From Acidobacteriota bacterium (GTDB lineage Bacteria > Acidobacteriota > Vicinamibacteria > Vicinamibacterales > CAVVIG01), in the NCBI GenBank assembly GCA_003222555.1, contig QHWL01000063.1, positions 1 to 9,511 on the forward strand: DNA of 9,511 nt, given 5' to 3'. The translations under genes were made by a program, and so were the position numbers. Positions 1 to 6,820 of the stretch are shown in pieces; within the stretch, counting starts at the first letter, position 1; every line of letters begins with the position of its first letter. The notes under the pieces are model-generated. The model ran no database searches. It was not told the DNA's origin and was given only the letters and a program-made list of their open reading frames with translations.

Positions 1-9
1 AAAACCGTT

Positions 10-114
10 ATGCTTGCGATTCTCATATCCGCTCCTTTGACTGCGGTCGTCGTTACGGCTGAGCTCTTCACACAATCGCAATGCCCGTGCCGAAGCCATG
101 CACGGTTTCTGTAG
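10..114 (+). CDS. Possible 34-residue leader-like peptide or gene remnant
   Basis: An ATG at 10 opens a 34-codon frame ending in TAG at 112-114. The product starts with a hydrophobic stretch, MLAILISAPLTAVVV, followed by TAELFTQSQCPCRSHARFL. The segment ELFTQSQCPC resembles the start of a thioredoxin-fold domain, where a strand leads into a redox CxxC, but here the cysteines are CPC with only one residue between them. Only nine bases precede the ATG in this window, so a Shine-Dalgarno sequence cannot be judged and the frame could continue from a gene to the left. It may be a decayed gene remnant or chance. I have little confidence in it. Confidence 0.15.
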   Translation: MLAILISAPLTAVVVTAELFTQSQCPCRSHARFL

Positions 115-164
115 TTCCGCCTAAGCCTTTCGATGAGCGTCGGTTGGAGGGGGACGCACATGGC

Positions 165-184
165 GTACGTCCGCGTAGACGTAC
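165..184. repeat. Perfect 7-bp inverted repeat, operator-like
   Basis: GTACGTC (165-171) and GACGTAC (178-184) are perfect inverted copies separated by six bases, CGCGTA. The form fits a dimeric repressor operator or a 7-bp RNA hairpin. It does not extend outward, as 164 and 185 do not pair. No T tract follows, so it is not an intrinsic terminator. Its nearest supported gene is the lipoprotein at 528, more than 340 bases downstream, so a regulatory role is a guess. Confidence 0.3.
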
Positions 185-527
185 CGAACAAGCCGACGCC
201 GCGCGGCACGTTTGTAAGCGGACTCGCTGATTTGGTGGCCTACAGATCCGTCGTTGTCATACGCCGGGACAGGTCGTGCCAGGGGGTTGCGCATCCGCCG
301 GTCGGCCGCAACATCAAGTGCCGCACCAGGAACGGACTTAATGACAGGTACAGCGGGATTGAAGGCTCGCCTGATCGAATCGGCTTGGGACCTTCGTCCC
401 AGTGCTTCAGTCGAACCGCGACCAAAGGTGCATGTTCTGAGAGCCAGCCGGTTGCGAGAATAGGGTCGATGACCGCCGAGTGCTCTCGCCGACCTTCAGT
501 CAGTTAAACGCCCTCCAACCAGGGTCA

Positions 528-923
528 GTGAAAGCTTCCCAAGTGTTCGAGACAAGCGGCCCCGTCGCGGTCCTGCTCGCGTTCGGATTCTCGGCGTGTG
601 TAGGTGGGTTCGTGCCCACCCCCGCTGCTCCCTTCGCTGACATTCAGACCGCGAGCGGACCCGTGGTGCTGTGCATGTTCACGACCTGCTCAGTGATCGG
701 CACCATCGTCAATCAAGGGCCGGACTGCGCGAGTAGCGTGACAGTGGCGGCAATATCCACGCAGAGCGGCAGTTGGCTCGGGATTCAACGTATCTCGACA
801 GACCGGCAAACCGTGGGGCCGCTCGCGGTAGGCGCACGAGCAGACATCAATGTCTGCTGCTTCACGCATACGTATCCCCGCGTTACTTTTGCGACCGGGG
901 TGACCTCGGTGCCGTGTCGTTAA
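528..923 (+). CDS. Small cysteine-rich putative lipoprotein, FxLYD/CARDB-like fold
   Basis: This is a 131-residue protein if it starts at GTG 528. That start puts a Lys at position 2 and a hydrophobic segment (about residues 12-23, PVAVLLAFGFSAC) just before a lipobox-like F-S-A-C with Cys24, the candidate lipidated residue. An upstream GTG at 480 would add 16 residues without a Shine-Dalgarno sequence. An AGGG lies three bases before 528, which is weak. The mature part has the look of a small beta-sandwich of the FxLYD/CARDB type: a G-x-I-V-N-x-G strand, then VTVAAIST, then GPLAVGARADINV before the last strands. Seven more cysteines (CMFTTC, GPDC, NVCC, VPC) suggest disulfides in the periplasm or at the surface. 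Phe at -3 of the lipobox is atypical, so simple secretion is possible. Codon third positions are GC-rich as expected for a real gene. No partner gene is evident. Confidence 0.55.
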   Translation: MKASQVFETSGPVAVLLAFGFSACVGGFVPTPAAPFADIQTASGPVVLCMFTTCSVIGTIVNQGPDCASSVTVAAISTQSGSWLGIQRISTDRQTVGPLAVGARADINVCCFTHTYPRVTFATGVTSVPCR

Positions 924-1143
924 GGCGGCCATCCGAGGCGTTCCTCTTCGACCCCGTCGATGAGTCCTAATTCTCGTCAGGGCCGCACCCTGCCTGCCAA
1001 GCGAGGTTTTGGCCACGGCGAGGGCTCTGCAGAATGTGAAAATTATTGTTGTAGCCGCCAGGAAGCTTTGGCGCACCGCGCGTGATACAACGCTCCGCCA
1101 GGTTTCGGTCCTCCCACAACTTCCCCCGATCGAATCACAACCC

Positions 1144-1323
1144 TTACTTCGAAAGGTCGCCGGTGAGAGCGGTATAAATGCGCTCGGTCAGATCCCGCAG
1201 GTGCGCCAGCTTGTGTCTGCTGATGTCCTTGTTGAGAGACGCCAACGGCTCCGGGTCGATGGCTCGGCTTTGAATCAAGGCGGCAGCGATGATGGCCTTC
1301 GCTTGGATTTGCCCATCGGTCAT
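1144..1323 (-). CDS. 59-residue helical small protein, function unknown
   Basis: Reading the minus strand from ATG 1323 gives a 59-residue product, starting MTDGQIQAKAIIAAALIQSR and ending TALTGDLSK before TAA at 1146-1144. AGGAGG (1335-1330) sits six bases before the ATG, a strong ribosome binding site. The composition is that of a soluble, mostly alpha-helical protein: an Ala/Ile-rich first helix, a PEPLASL turn, and an amphipathic second helix (LNKDISRHKLAHLRDLTERIY). There is no signal peptide or membrane span, so it is probably cytoplasmic. I do not recognise a named family; small transcription-associated or partner-binding proteins have this size and shape, but that is only an analogy. 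It converges on the lipoprotein gene and diverges from the gene at 1425. A weak 4-bp hairpin could pair the GGAG of the Shine-Dalgarno with CTCC just before the ATG. Confidence 0.75.
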   Translation of the reverse strand: MTDGQIQAKAIIAAALIQSRAIDPEPLASLNKDISRHKLAHLRDLTERIYTALTGDLSK

Positions 1324-1424
1324 GGAGGGCCTCCTCGAACCTGATCATGCCACGACGGCGGCAGCTTCGCTGCGCGCAGAGGTCTAAAGAAGTGCCCGTG
1401 CGCGCTTGTGGTTTAATCAGGAGT

Positions 1425-2246
1425 ATGCGTGGTCATATCTGGATTGGAATTCCTCTTGTCGGATTTTGCTTGTCCGCCGAAGCTCAGTGGCTGAACCAAC
1501 CGATGGCCGGGGCTCCGCGTACGCCCGATGGCAAGGTGAATATGACCGGGCCGGTTCCTCGCCTGAACGGCAAGCCCGACCTTTCCGGAATCTGGCAGGT
1601 CCAGGCCGAGCCCCGGGAGCCGGGCGGCTTGTTCGGACTGGGGGAATCTCCCAACTCGAGATATTTTCGGGACATCCTGGCCGATTTCAGACCCGATCAA
1701 CGGCCGCTGACGCCAGCGGGCGCGGAAATCGTCCGCCAGCACGGCCTGCCGGGAGCGTTTAATCCTCTGCTGAACTGTCTGCCCGATGGGGTACCGCATG
1801 GCGACCTGTTGCCGGAGCCGTTCAAGATCCTCCACACACCCGGCGTCATCATCATGCTGTACGAAGTGGAGACCACCTTCCGCCAGATCTTCATGGATGG
1901 ACGCAAGCTGCCCGCCGATCCGTCGCGAACCTGGCAGGGGTATTCGGTTGGCAGATGGGAGGAAGGCGATACCCTCGTCGTTGACACCGCCGGCTTCAAC
2001 GACCTCGGGTGGCTGGACGCACGCGGCACCGGGCACAGCGAGGAGATGCGAGTCGAGGAGCGCTTCCGCAGGCGCGACTACGGCCACCTGGAGCTCACCA
2101 TTACCATTACCGACTCGAAAACCTTTACCAAGCCGATTACGTTCAGCGTCGTTGAGGAACTTCTTCCCGACACCGATCTGTTCGAGCACTACTGCCTCGA
2201 AAACGAAAAGGACGCACGGCACCAACCGGTCAGCGGAGGCCGGTAA
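1425..2246 (+). CDS. Secreted 'PDLSGIW' family protein, function unknown
   Basis: A 273-residue protein with a clear signal peptide (residues 1-20, hydrophobic IWIGIPLVGFCL, cleavage likely after AEA). The mature start has two related units, PRTPDGKVNMTG and PRLNGKPDLSG, followed by IW (56-57), the hallmark of a large paralogous family in Acidobacteriota. Further family features are LLNCLPDGVPHG (116-126), PFKILHTPG (132-140), the strand LYEVETTFRQIFMDGR (145-160), the block GYSVGRWEEGDTLVVDTAGFND (172-193), RFRRRDYGHLEL (213-224) and the closing LLPDTDLFEHYCLENEKD (246-263). The length is usual, so the gene appears complete. No catalytic motif is known to me; a beta-rich periplasmic or secreted protein is likely. 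The start at 1425 is chosen for the signal peptide. AGGAG ends only one base before it, so GTG 1392 or ATG 1347 are alternatives, though they put an odd extension before the hydrophobic region. Confidence 0.85.
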   Translation: MRGHIWIGIPLVGFCLSAEAQWLNQPMAGAPRTPDGKVNMTGPVPRLNGKPDLSGIWQVQAEPREPGGLFGLGESPNSRYFRDILADFRPDQRPLTPAGAEIVRQHGLPGAFNPLLNCLPDGVPHGDLLPEPFKILHTPGVIIMLYEVETTFRQIFMDGRKLPADPSRTWQGYSVGRWEEGDTLVVDTAGFNDLGWLDARGTGHSEEMRVEERFRRRDYGHLELTITITDSKTFTKPITFSVVEELLPDTDLFEHYCLENEKDARHQPVSGGR

Positions 2247-2254
2247 TCCTCCCG

Positions 2255-2274
2255 GGCACGCCCGTCAGCGTGCC
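2255..2274. terminator. GC hairpin between convergent genes, possible terminator
   Basis: GGCACGC (2255-2261) and GCGTGCC (2268-2274) form a perfect 7-bp stem around a six-base loop, CCGTCA, starting nine bases after the stop codon of the '+' gene. No T tract follows on either strand, so it is not a canonical intrinsic terminator. Position and symmetry suggest it may end or stabilise the transcript of the gene at 1425-2246. It is too far from the minus-strand hydrolase stop (about 130 bases) to be a clear signal for that operon. Confidence 0.35.
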
Positions 2275-2407
2275 GTCACGAGGAGGCGCCGGCCGTAGCT
2301 GTGGGACACTATGAGTACGATCTCGGCCGCTTCGACGACGAGACGGCGCGGCAGCGCAAGTCTTTGCCTGTGGATCCGCTCGAATCGGCTCCTGCCATCC
2401 AGTGCGA

Positions 2408-3154
2408 TCACCTGATTGCGGGCGGCAGACCATACCCAGCCACCGGCAGATTGGCTCGGAACCAGATCACAATCTCCGCCTCCAGATCCAGCTGCTTCGC
2501 AAACATCGACGCGGCGTGACCGGCGTCCTTGAACATTTCTACGCGGCTATCCCGGTGCGCCGAGAGCCCGACGATCTTCTTGATCGCGGCCGCGGCATCG
2601 GTATCTTCTTCGCTGGCGGCGCCGAAAATCGGAAGGGTCGCCGACCTTTTGATGTGGGCCTCGCCCTGGGCGTCAGTCCCTCCCGAAAGCAGCACGAGCG
2701 TCCGGATTTCGGGATGACGCCGGCTGGCCTGCACCGCCTGGTTCACGCCGCAGCTCCCGCCCACCACGCCGAGCGCTCTGTTGATGACCGTTGGCTGCGC
2801 GCTGAGGAACTTCAACGCAGCGTCGACGTCTCCCGGCATCAATTCCTGAATCTTCTGACGCTGCACCCGAAAGTCGGTGAACGCTCCTGCCCGGCTCCCG
2901 CCGAAGCCGCGCCAGTCGATCGTCAGGACGTTGTAGCCGGCGACGTTCAGCATCGCGGCCAACTGGTCGTAGATCCGGCGATCGGCGTTGCACTGATGGA
3001 GGAGCAGGATGCCCGGCCCGCCCTTCTCGGCTGAATAGTAGTTGCCCTGGAGCGCGAACCCGTCGCCCGCTGTGACGCCGACCTGCCGCTGTTCCGCGCG
3101 CCCCGCGGCCGCGAAGAGCAGAATGACGAGGGAGACGAGTGGGAAGGGTGTCAT
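2408..3154 (-). CDS. Exported alpha/beta hydrolase, dienelactone hydrolase-like
   Basis: A 248-residue alpha/beta-hydrolase with an N-terminal signal peptide (residues 1-20, VSLVILLFAAAGRA). Core landmarks appear in order. LLLHQCN (51-56) is the strand leading to the oxyanion hole. DWRGFGGS (80-87) is the next strand and loop. The nucleophile elbow G-G-S-C-G (132-136) fits GxSxG, with Ser134 as nucleophile. LPIFGAASEED (174-184) is the strand with the likely acid Asp184, and DAGHA (210-214) carries the catalytic His213. It would hydrolyse an ester, thioester or lactone in the periplasm; the substrate cannot be told. The overall plan recalls the dienelactone hydrolase family, though those use Cys as nucleophile and here Cys135 follows the Ser. 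ATG 3154 overlaps the stop of the upstream cytochrome/bicopper gene as ATGA, so the two are almost certainly translationally coupled. Confidence 0.85.
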   Translation of the reverse strand: MTPFPLVSLVILLFAAAGRAEQRQVGVTAGDGFALQGNYYSAEKGGPGILLLHQCNADRRIYDQLAAMLNVAGYNVLTIDWRGFGGSRAGAFTDFRVQRQKIQELMPGDVDAALKFLSAQPTVINRALGVVGGSCGVNQAVQASRRHPEIRTLVLLSGGTDAQGEAHIKRSATLPIFGAASEEDTDAAAAIKKIVGLSAHRDSRVEMFKDAGHAASMFAKQLDLEAEIVIWFRANLPVAGYGLPPAIR

Positions 3155-4581
3155 CGCTCGACCAGGAAACCTTTTTCGTCGGCCTCCCGATCAACCAGGA
3201 ATCCCATGTTTGGCGTCCCCATCTCCTCCCAACTCTGACCGCCGTAGTGGACCCACTTGCTCGGGTCGGGGTTGTACTTGTTGGCCGTCGAATTGTCGTA
3301 GGTGAACTGAACGAGCATCTTGGAGCCCTTTGGGATCTTCACGGAGGTCCGGTACGTGAGCTGCCAGTTGAAGTTGTAACGCGGCAGGTAGAGGAGCGTC
3401 TCTTCTTTCCCGTCCGGATACACAAGCGTGTAGCGGACCGTCTTTCCGCGGACATGGGCGTGCGGCCGGAACCAGACGAGCTCGACTTCCTTCAGAAAGC
3501 TTATTTTCGCGAGCGGACCCGGATGGTTGTCCGCATAGGGAGGAATCGCCAGCGTCGCGTTCGCCTGCTGCCGCTCGACCGGCGCACTGTCGCCCTCCGG
3601 TCCATCCTGTGGCAGGAACTTCTTCGCCGGCGGCGTTTTTGTCACGGTGAAGCCGACGCGGCTCTTGTCGACGACTGCCAGTCCGGTGGCCGTATAGTGC
3701 AGACTCACGATCATGTCGGAACCCGCCGGCACCAGCATCCCGGCGTTCACGGGCCGATAGTCTTCGAACGGCAGCCCCGGCAGGTAGCAAAACTCGTTGG
3801 TGCCCTCGTGATACACGGTGGGACGGCCAACGCGGCGCGTCACCTCGGTCGTGCCCGCGACGCGCGTAAGCACAACGCCATCGCGCGGGCCGGTCGTCGT
3901 CCCGTCGGGTTTCGTCATGGTGCCGTCTTCGCCGCGCGGCACCTCCATCCACTGGTACTCACCGTACGGCGTCGTCGCCTTGTGCTTCTGGAAACCAAAG
4001 CACATGTGATGGACGACGGCCGGTACGCCCGGCATGATCTCAACCGATGTGACCCAAGTGTCCTCTTTGAACGGCGCGGGAACTGCGATGCGTTCCCATT
4101 CCACGATGCCACGGGCTGGAACGGGATATGGCGGCAGATCGACGCTGACGTCCGGCTTGATTTGCCAGCCGCCGGCGGGCCACTCGATCTCGGGCGGCGC
4201 AGCGGTTGGATCGCCTTCGGGGGCACCGTTATTAACCCACGCCGCGATGGTGTCAATCTCGGTCTGCGTCAGAGACCGGTCGTTATTGAAGTGCCCATGG
4301 CGTGGGTCCGCAAACCAGGGCGGCATCGCTCTCGAGACAACCGCCGCCTTGATGGCCTTTGCCCACGGCCTGGTGTCCTTGAAGGTGAGCATCGAGAACG
4401 GCCCGATCTGACCCGGCCGGTGGCAGCTCTGGCAATTCTTCTGTAAGACCGGAAGCACGTCCTTATGGAAGGTGATCGCCGCGGCGGCATTCTGACTGGC
4501 CGCAGGTGTCGGCGCCCACACCAGCGCCGCCATCATGATCAGGACTATCGGGACAGCAGCGACGGACATCCTGGAAAGCAT
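3151..4581 (-). CDS. Cytochrome c / copper type II monooxygenase-like (PHM-fold) fusion protein
   Basis: A 476-residue exported protein. A signal peptide (about 1-29, VPIVLIMMAALVWAPTPAASQ) leads into a class I cytochrome c domain: heme site C50-Q-S-C53-H54 and the likely distal ligand Met86 in AMPPWF. The rest resembles the two-domain copper fold of ascorbate-dependent monooxygenases (PHM/DBM). His191-His192 (VVHHM) and His295 (SLHY) fit the first copper site; His374-x-His376 (RPHAHVRG) and Met459 (TPNMGF) fit the second. A fused heme domain could deliver electrons in place of ascorbate. This is inferred, and the substrate is unknown. The start at 4581 is chosen because GGAG lies six bases upstream and the signal peptide then begins properly; a GTG 39 bases earlier (4620) would add 13 residues. 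It lies 82 bases after the M28-like gene and overlaps the hydrolase gene by four bases. Confidence 0.88.
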   Translation of the reverse strand: MLSRMSVAAVPIVLIMMAALVWAPTPAASQNAAAAITFHKDVLPVLQKNCQSCHRPGQIGPFSMLTFKDTRPWAKAIKAAVVSRAMPPWFADPRHGHFNNDRSLTQTEIDTIAAWVNNGAPEGDPTAAPPEIEWPAGGWQIKPDVSVDLPPYPVPARGIVEWERIAVPAPFKEDTWVTSVEIMPGVPAVVHHMCFGFQKHKATTPYGEYQWMEVPRGEDGTMTKPDGTTTGPRDGVVLTRVAGTTEVTRRVGRPTVYHEGTNEFCYLPGLPFEDYRPVNAGMLVPAGSDMIVSLHYTATGLAVVDKSRVGFTVTKTPPAKKFLPQDGPEGDSAPVERQQANATLAIPPYADNHPGPLAKISFLKEVELVWFRPHAHVRGKTVRYTLVYPDGKEETLLYLPRYNFNWQLTYRTSVKIPKGSKMLVQFTYDNSTANKYNPDPSKWVHYGGQSWEEMGTPNMGFLVDREADEKGFLVER

Positions 4582-4622
4582 GACTATCTCCAGTAGTTGA
4601 ACGGCCCGTGAGCGGAACACAA

Positions 4623-4651
4623 ATGAAACTCGTCCTCCCGCTCGCGGTCAA
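4623..4651 (-). promoter_or_regulatory. Possible internal promoter before the cytochrome/bicopper gene
   Basis: In the 82-base gap between the M28-like gene and the cytochrome/bicopper gene, the minus strand reads TTGACC (4651-4646), 17 bases, then TTTCAT (4628-4623). The first matches five of six bases of a sigma70 -35 box and the second four of six of a -10 box. It could give the last two genes separate expression. Without expression data this is weak, as such matches occur by chance. Confidence 0.25.
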
Positions 4652-4663
4652 ATCGAAACGACC

Positions 4664-6652
4664 TTACGCTGTTTTCGAAAGCTTGGCCATCTGGCCATCC
4701 ACCAGCTTCTTCAACTCGGCTTGATTACCGGCCGCGATCGAGGTGGAAATATTGTCCGCCAGCGTTTTCAGCGCGGCCTGAGCGTCTTTGTAGGCGCCCG
4801 CTTCAACCTTTCGGAATGTGGTGACGTACTGATCCATCAGCGCCTTGCGTTCGGTCGCCGCTTTGGACGCTGCCGTGAAGCCAGAGTCCGGAACGTTCAA
4901 TAGAGCACTCTTGAGATCGCCCCATCCGAGGTCGATGACGATGGGCTTGACGCGCATGAATTCGCCCGTCATCTGCGTCAAGCCGGCGACTTGTTGCACG
5001 AAGTAGTGTTCGTCGAACCCGTGCATTCCTGCTTCCGTGTCGACCTGCGCAAAGGTCTGCGTCCAGCCGCCAGGCCAGTCGCCGGCGAGCCCCATTCCCG
5101 GGATGTTGAATTCGCGGCCCTTGTTCATCGGACTCTTGACGCTACCCTGAAGCCCGCCGTTGACGCCCGGCGTCACGAACCGGCCGGTCTTGACGTCAAC
5201 CCTGGGCCACTTGTTGGCGGTGGCCGCCCTCGCAATGGCTTCCACCATCCAGATGTTGCTGTTGTTGACGTCGATCAGGCTCGTGATGACCCCGCCGTCT
5301 TCCGGCCGCTCTTTGGAATAGGTGTACTCGTTTCCCCCGGATCCGACTTCGATGGTCTGCCGGCCTCCCATGTGCTCCATCCCTATCGTGGCGACGATTG
5401 ATTTCACCTTCTCGGGATGGAGGTGGTAGTAGTCGTACTGCGGCCAGGAGCCTTCACCGCCGGGCATGAAGTGCCGGCAGTCGAAATAGAACACGATCGT
5501 TCGGTCCCGTTGCGCCTTTGGAATGTGATTGAAATACGACATGATGCCGATCATGCCGAAGCCGCCGTTCTCTTCGATCAGCGACATCGCATCGGTATGC
5601 GTCGCGAGTAAGACTTGCTCGTCGAGCGGCGTGCCGTAATTTTTGCCTGGCAGATGGGCGATGATGGCTTTGCCTTTGTCCTGCTGGAAACGGGCAATCA
5701 ACGTCAGCGTGGCCCTCCGGCCCGCCTTTGCGTCGGCAAGCACCTTCGCGCCATTCACCCGATCGAGCGTGAGCGTCGGGCAGTTGATGTACTCCGCACC
5801 GAGCGTCGCTCGCCCGTCCACGGTGTAGACGCTCCGCTGCGTCAGCCCCAGCGCGGCGCCGGGCGACAAGTCGTACACATGGACGATGCCCGCCGCCTTC
5901 CCCTTGATGGCGATCGCCGCGAAGCGACCCAGCTGACTCCAGACCCAGCGGGAATGAAAGGAACTGGTCACGCTGGTAGGTGGACAGACAAACAGTGGAT
6001 GCCATTTGCCCGGCGAACGCCATTCGTAATCCGTCAGCGTATAGTTGTCGAGGAAGTTGTTGTTGTAGGGGGGATCCGGGTATTTGGCCGTCTCGCAGAC
6101 GAGAATTTTCCCAGCGATGTCCGCGTCGGCCGGCGGATGCGCCGGGTCGTAATACACCATCTGCGCAGTGATGCCTTCGGGAGGCGTGTGGCCCGAGGTC
6201 ATCCCGTACGAGGCCACCATCGGTACCGGTTTACCGTCGGAGACGAGCTTCTCCACGGCGATGCCGGAGTCGTACATATGGGTCCTGCGATCCGGCCAGT
6301 CCTCCACGATGTAATGGTCGTAGGGCATCTCGATGTAGTCGAGGTCGACGGCGCCGAACTCCGACATTTTCGAGATAAGGAAATCCGTGTATTTCTTCCA
6401 GCCCGTGCTTCCCGCATACGTGGGACCGCACTCGGTCGCCTTCAAGGTATGCCACTGCAGGGCCAGTTCGGGCGTGATCATGAACCTCTGGTTGATTTGT
6501 GGAAATCCCCCGGCGTGGGCGGCGGCGGCCGCGGGTTTGGCCTGGGCCCCGAGCGACGTCCGGCTCAGGACGGTGCCCGCGGCGACGCCCGCGGCGGTCT
6601 TCAGGAAGGTCCGCCGGGAAGAAACAGTCGTCTTGTTCCGCGATTTGCTCAT
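4664..6652 (-). CDS. Tat-exported M28-like peptidase-fold protein with PA-type domain
   Basis: A 662-residue protein with a textbook Tat signal, SSRRTFLKTAAGVAAGTVLS (residues 11-30), and likely cleavage after AQA (36-38). Export in a folded, perhaps metal-loaded, state is implied. Residues about 140-320 resemble a protease-associated (PA) insert (ITAQMVYYDP, then DADIAGKILVCE). The core from about 345 has the M28 order: LLATHTDA (H352, D354), ENGGFGMIGIMSYF, TIVFYFDCRHF, VATIGMEHMGG, and FDEHYF (H549). The usual bridging Asp aligns with Glu361, and the catalytic Glu pair after TIVFYF appears replaced by Arg393-His394. It may therefore be a different hydrolase or inactive. A helical tail (about 585-662) follows. 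GGAGG lies four bases before ATG 6652. It is the first gene of a likely three-gene unit with the cytochrome/bicopper and hydrolase genes. Confidence 0.8.
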   Translation of the reverse strand: MSKSRNKTTVSSRRTFLKTAAGVAAGTVLSRTSLGAQAKPAAAAAHAGGFPQINQRFMITPELALQWHTLKATECGPTYAGSTGWKKYTDFLISKMSEFGAVDLDYIEMPYDHYIVEDWPDRRTHMYDSGIAVEKLVSDGKPVPMVASYGMTSGHTPPEGITAQMVYYDPAHPPADADIAGKILVCETAKYPDPPYNNNFLDNYTLTDYEWRSPGKWHPLFVCPPTSVTSSFHSRWVWSQLGRFAAIAIKGKAAGIVHVYDLSPGAALGLTQRSVYTVDGRATLGAEYINCPTLTLDRVNGAKVLADAKAGRRATLTLIARFQQDKGKAIIAHLPGKNYGTPLDEQVLLATHTDAMSLIEENGGFGMIGIMSYFNHIPKAQRDRTIVFYFDCRHFMPGGEGSWPQYDYYHLHPEKVKSIVATIGMEHMGGRQTIEVGSGGNEYTYSKERPEDGGVITSLIDVNNSNIWMVEAIARAATANKWPRVDVKTGRFVTPGVNGGLQGSVKSPMNKGREFNIPGMGLAGDWPGGWTQTFAQVDTEAGMHGFDEHYFVQQVAGLTQMTGEFMRVKPIVIDLGWGDLKSALLNVPDSGFTAASKAATERKALMDQYVTTFRKVEAGAYKDAQAALKTLADNISTSIAAGNQAELKKLVDGQMAKLSKTA

Positions 6653-6820
6653 AGTGCCTCCACCTATCGGTGCAGGATAGTCGAAATGGCCGGGTTTCGC
6701 ATGGTCATTTTGCGAGTTTCTACGGCCTGGCCGCCTCCGAGCGTCTGAGCGATAGTCGGCGCGAGGATTTCGTGTGGGCTGAGACGAGTCGTCGCTGGCG
6801 ACCCATCTCGACGTGCACCG

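Larger units (their letters stand above)
1..479. other. Gene-poor left end (no convincing gene)
   Basis: I see no reading frame here with convincing protein character. The frame from ATG 160 has a GGAGG-type Shine-Dalgarno sequence about eight bases upstream and would run to 507. After roughly 25 codons its product becomes a Cys/Arg/Ser-rich string with no recognisable domain, and its end overlaps the upstream flank of the next gene. Two dyads can be seen: a 7-bp inverted repeat at 165-184, and a hairpin at 386-401 with stem TGGGAC/GTCCCA and loop CTTC. Neither is followed by a T tract. The stretch may be the regulatory flank of the downstream lipoprotein gene or the remains of a decayed gene. 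Confidence 0.5.

Noticed and set aside
690..1076. Minus-strand frame beginning with a hydrophobic stretch (FLAATTIIFTFCRALAVA)
   Set aside because: After the first 22 residues it is Arg/Thr-rich nonsense antisense to the lipoprotein. It starts at GTG with no clear Shine-Dalgarno sequence.
3139..4446. Long + strand open frame of 435 codons opposite the cytochrome/bicopper gene
   Set aside because: The product is Arg/Val-rich with no domain, while the minus strand has signal peptide, heme and copper motifs. It is an antisense shadow of a GC-rich gene.
5615..6748. Long + strand open frame of 377 codons opposite the M28-like gene
   Set aside because: Arg/Gly-rich product without any recognisable motif, and it overlaps the Tat signal and PA-type region of the real gene. 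Shadow frame.
6676..6758. Direct repeat GATAGTCG at 6676-6683 and 6751-6758 upstream of the M28-like gene
   Set aside because: Only two 8-base copies, 75 bases apart, without promoter context. Chance is the simpler explanation.
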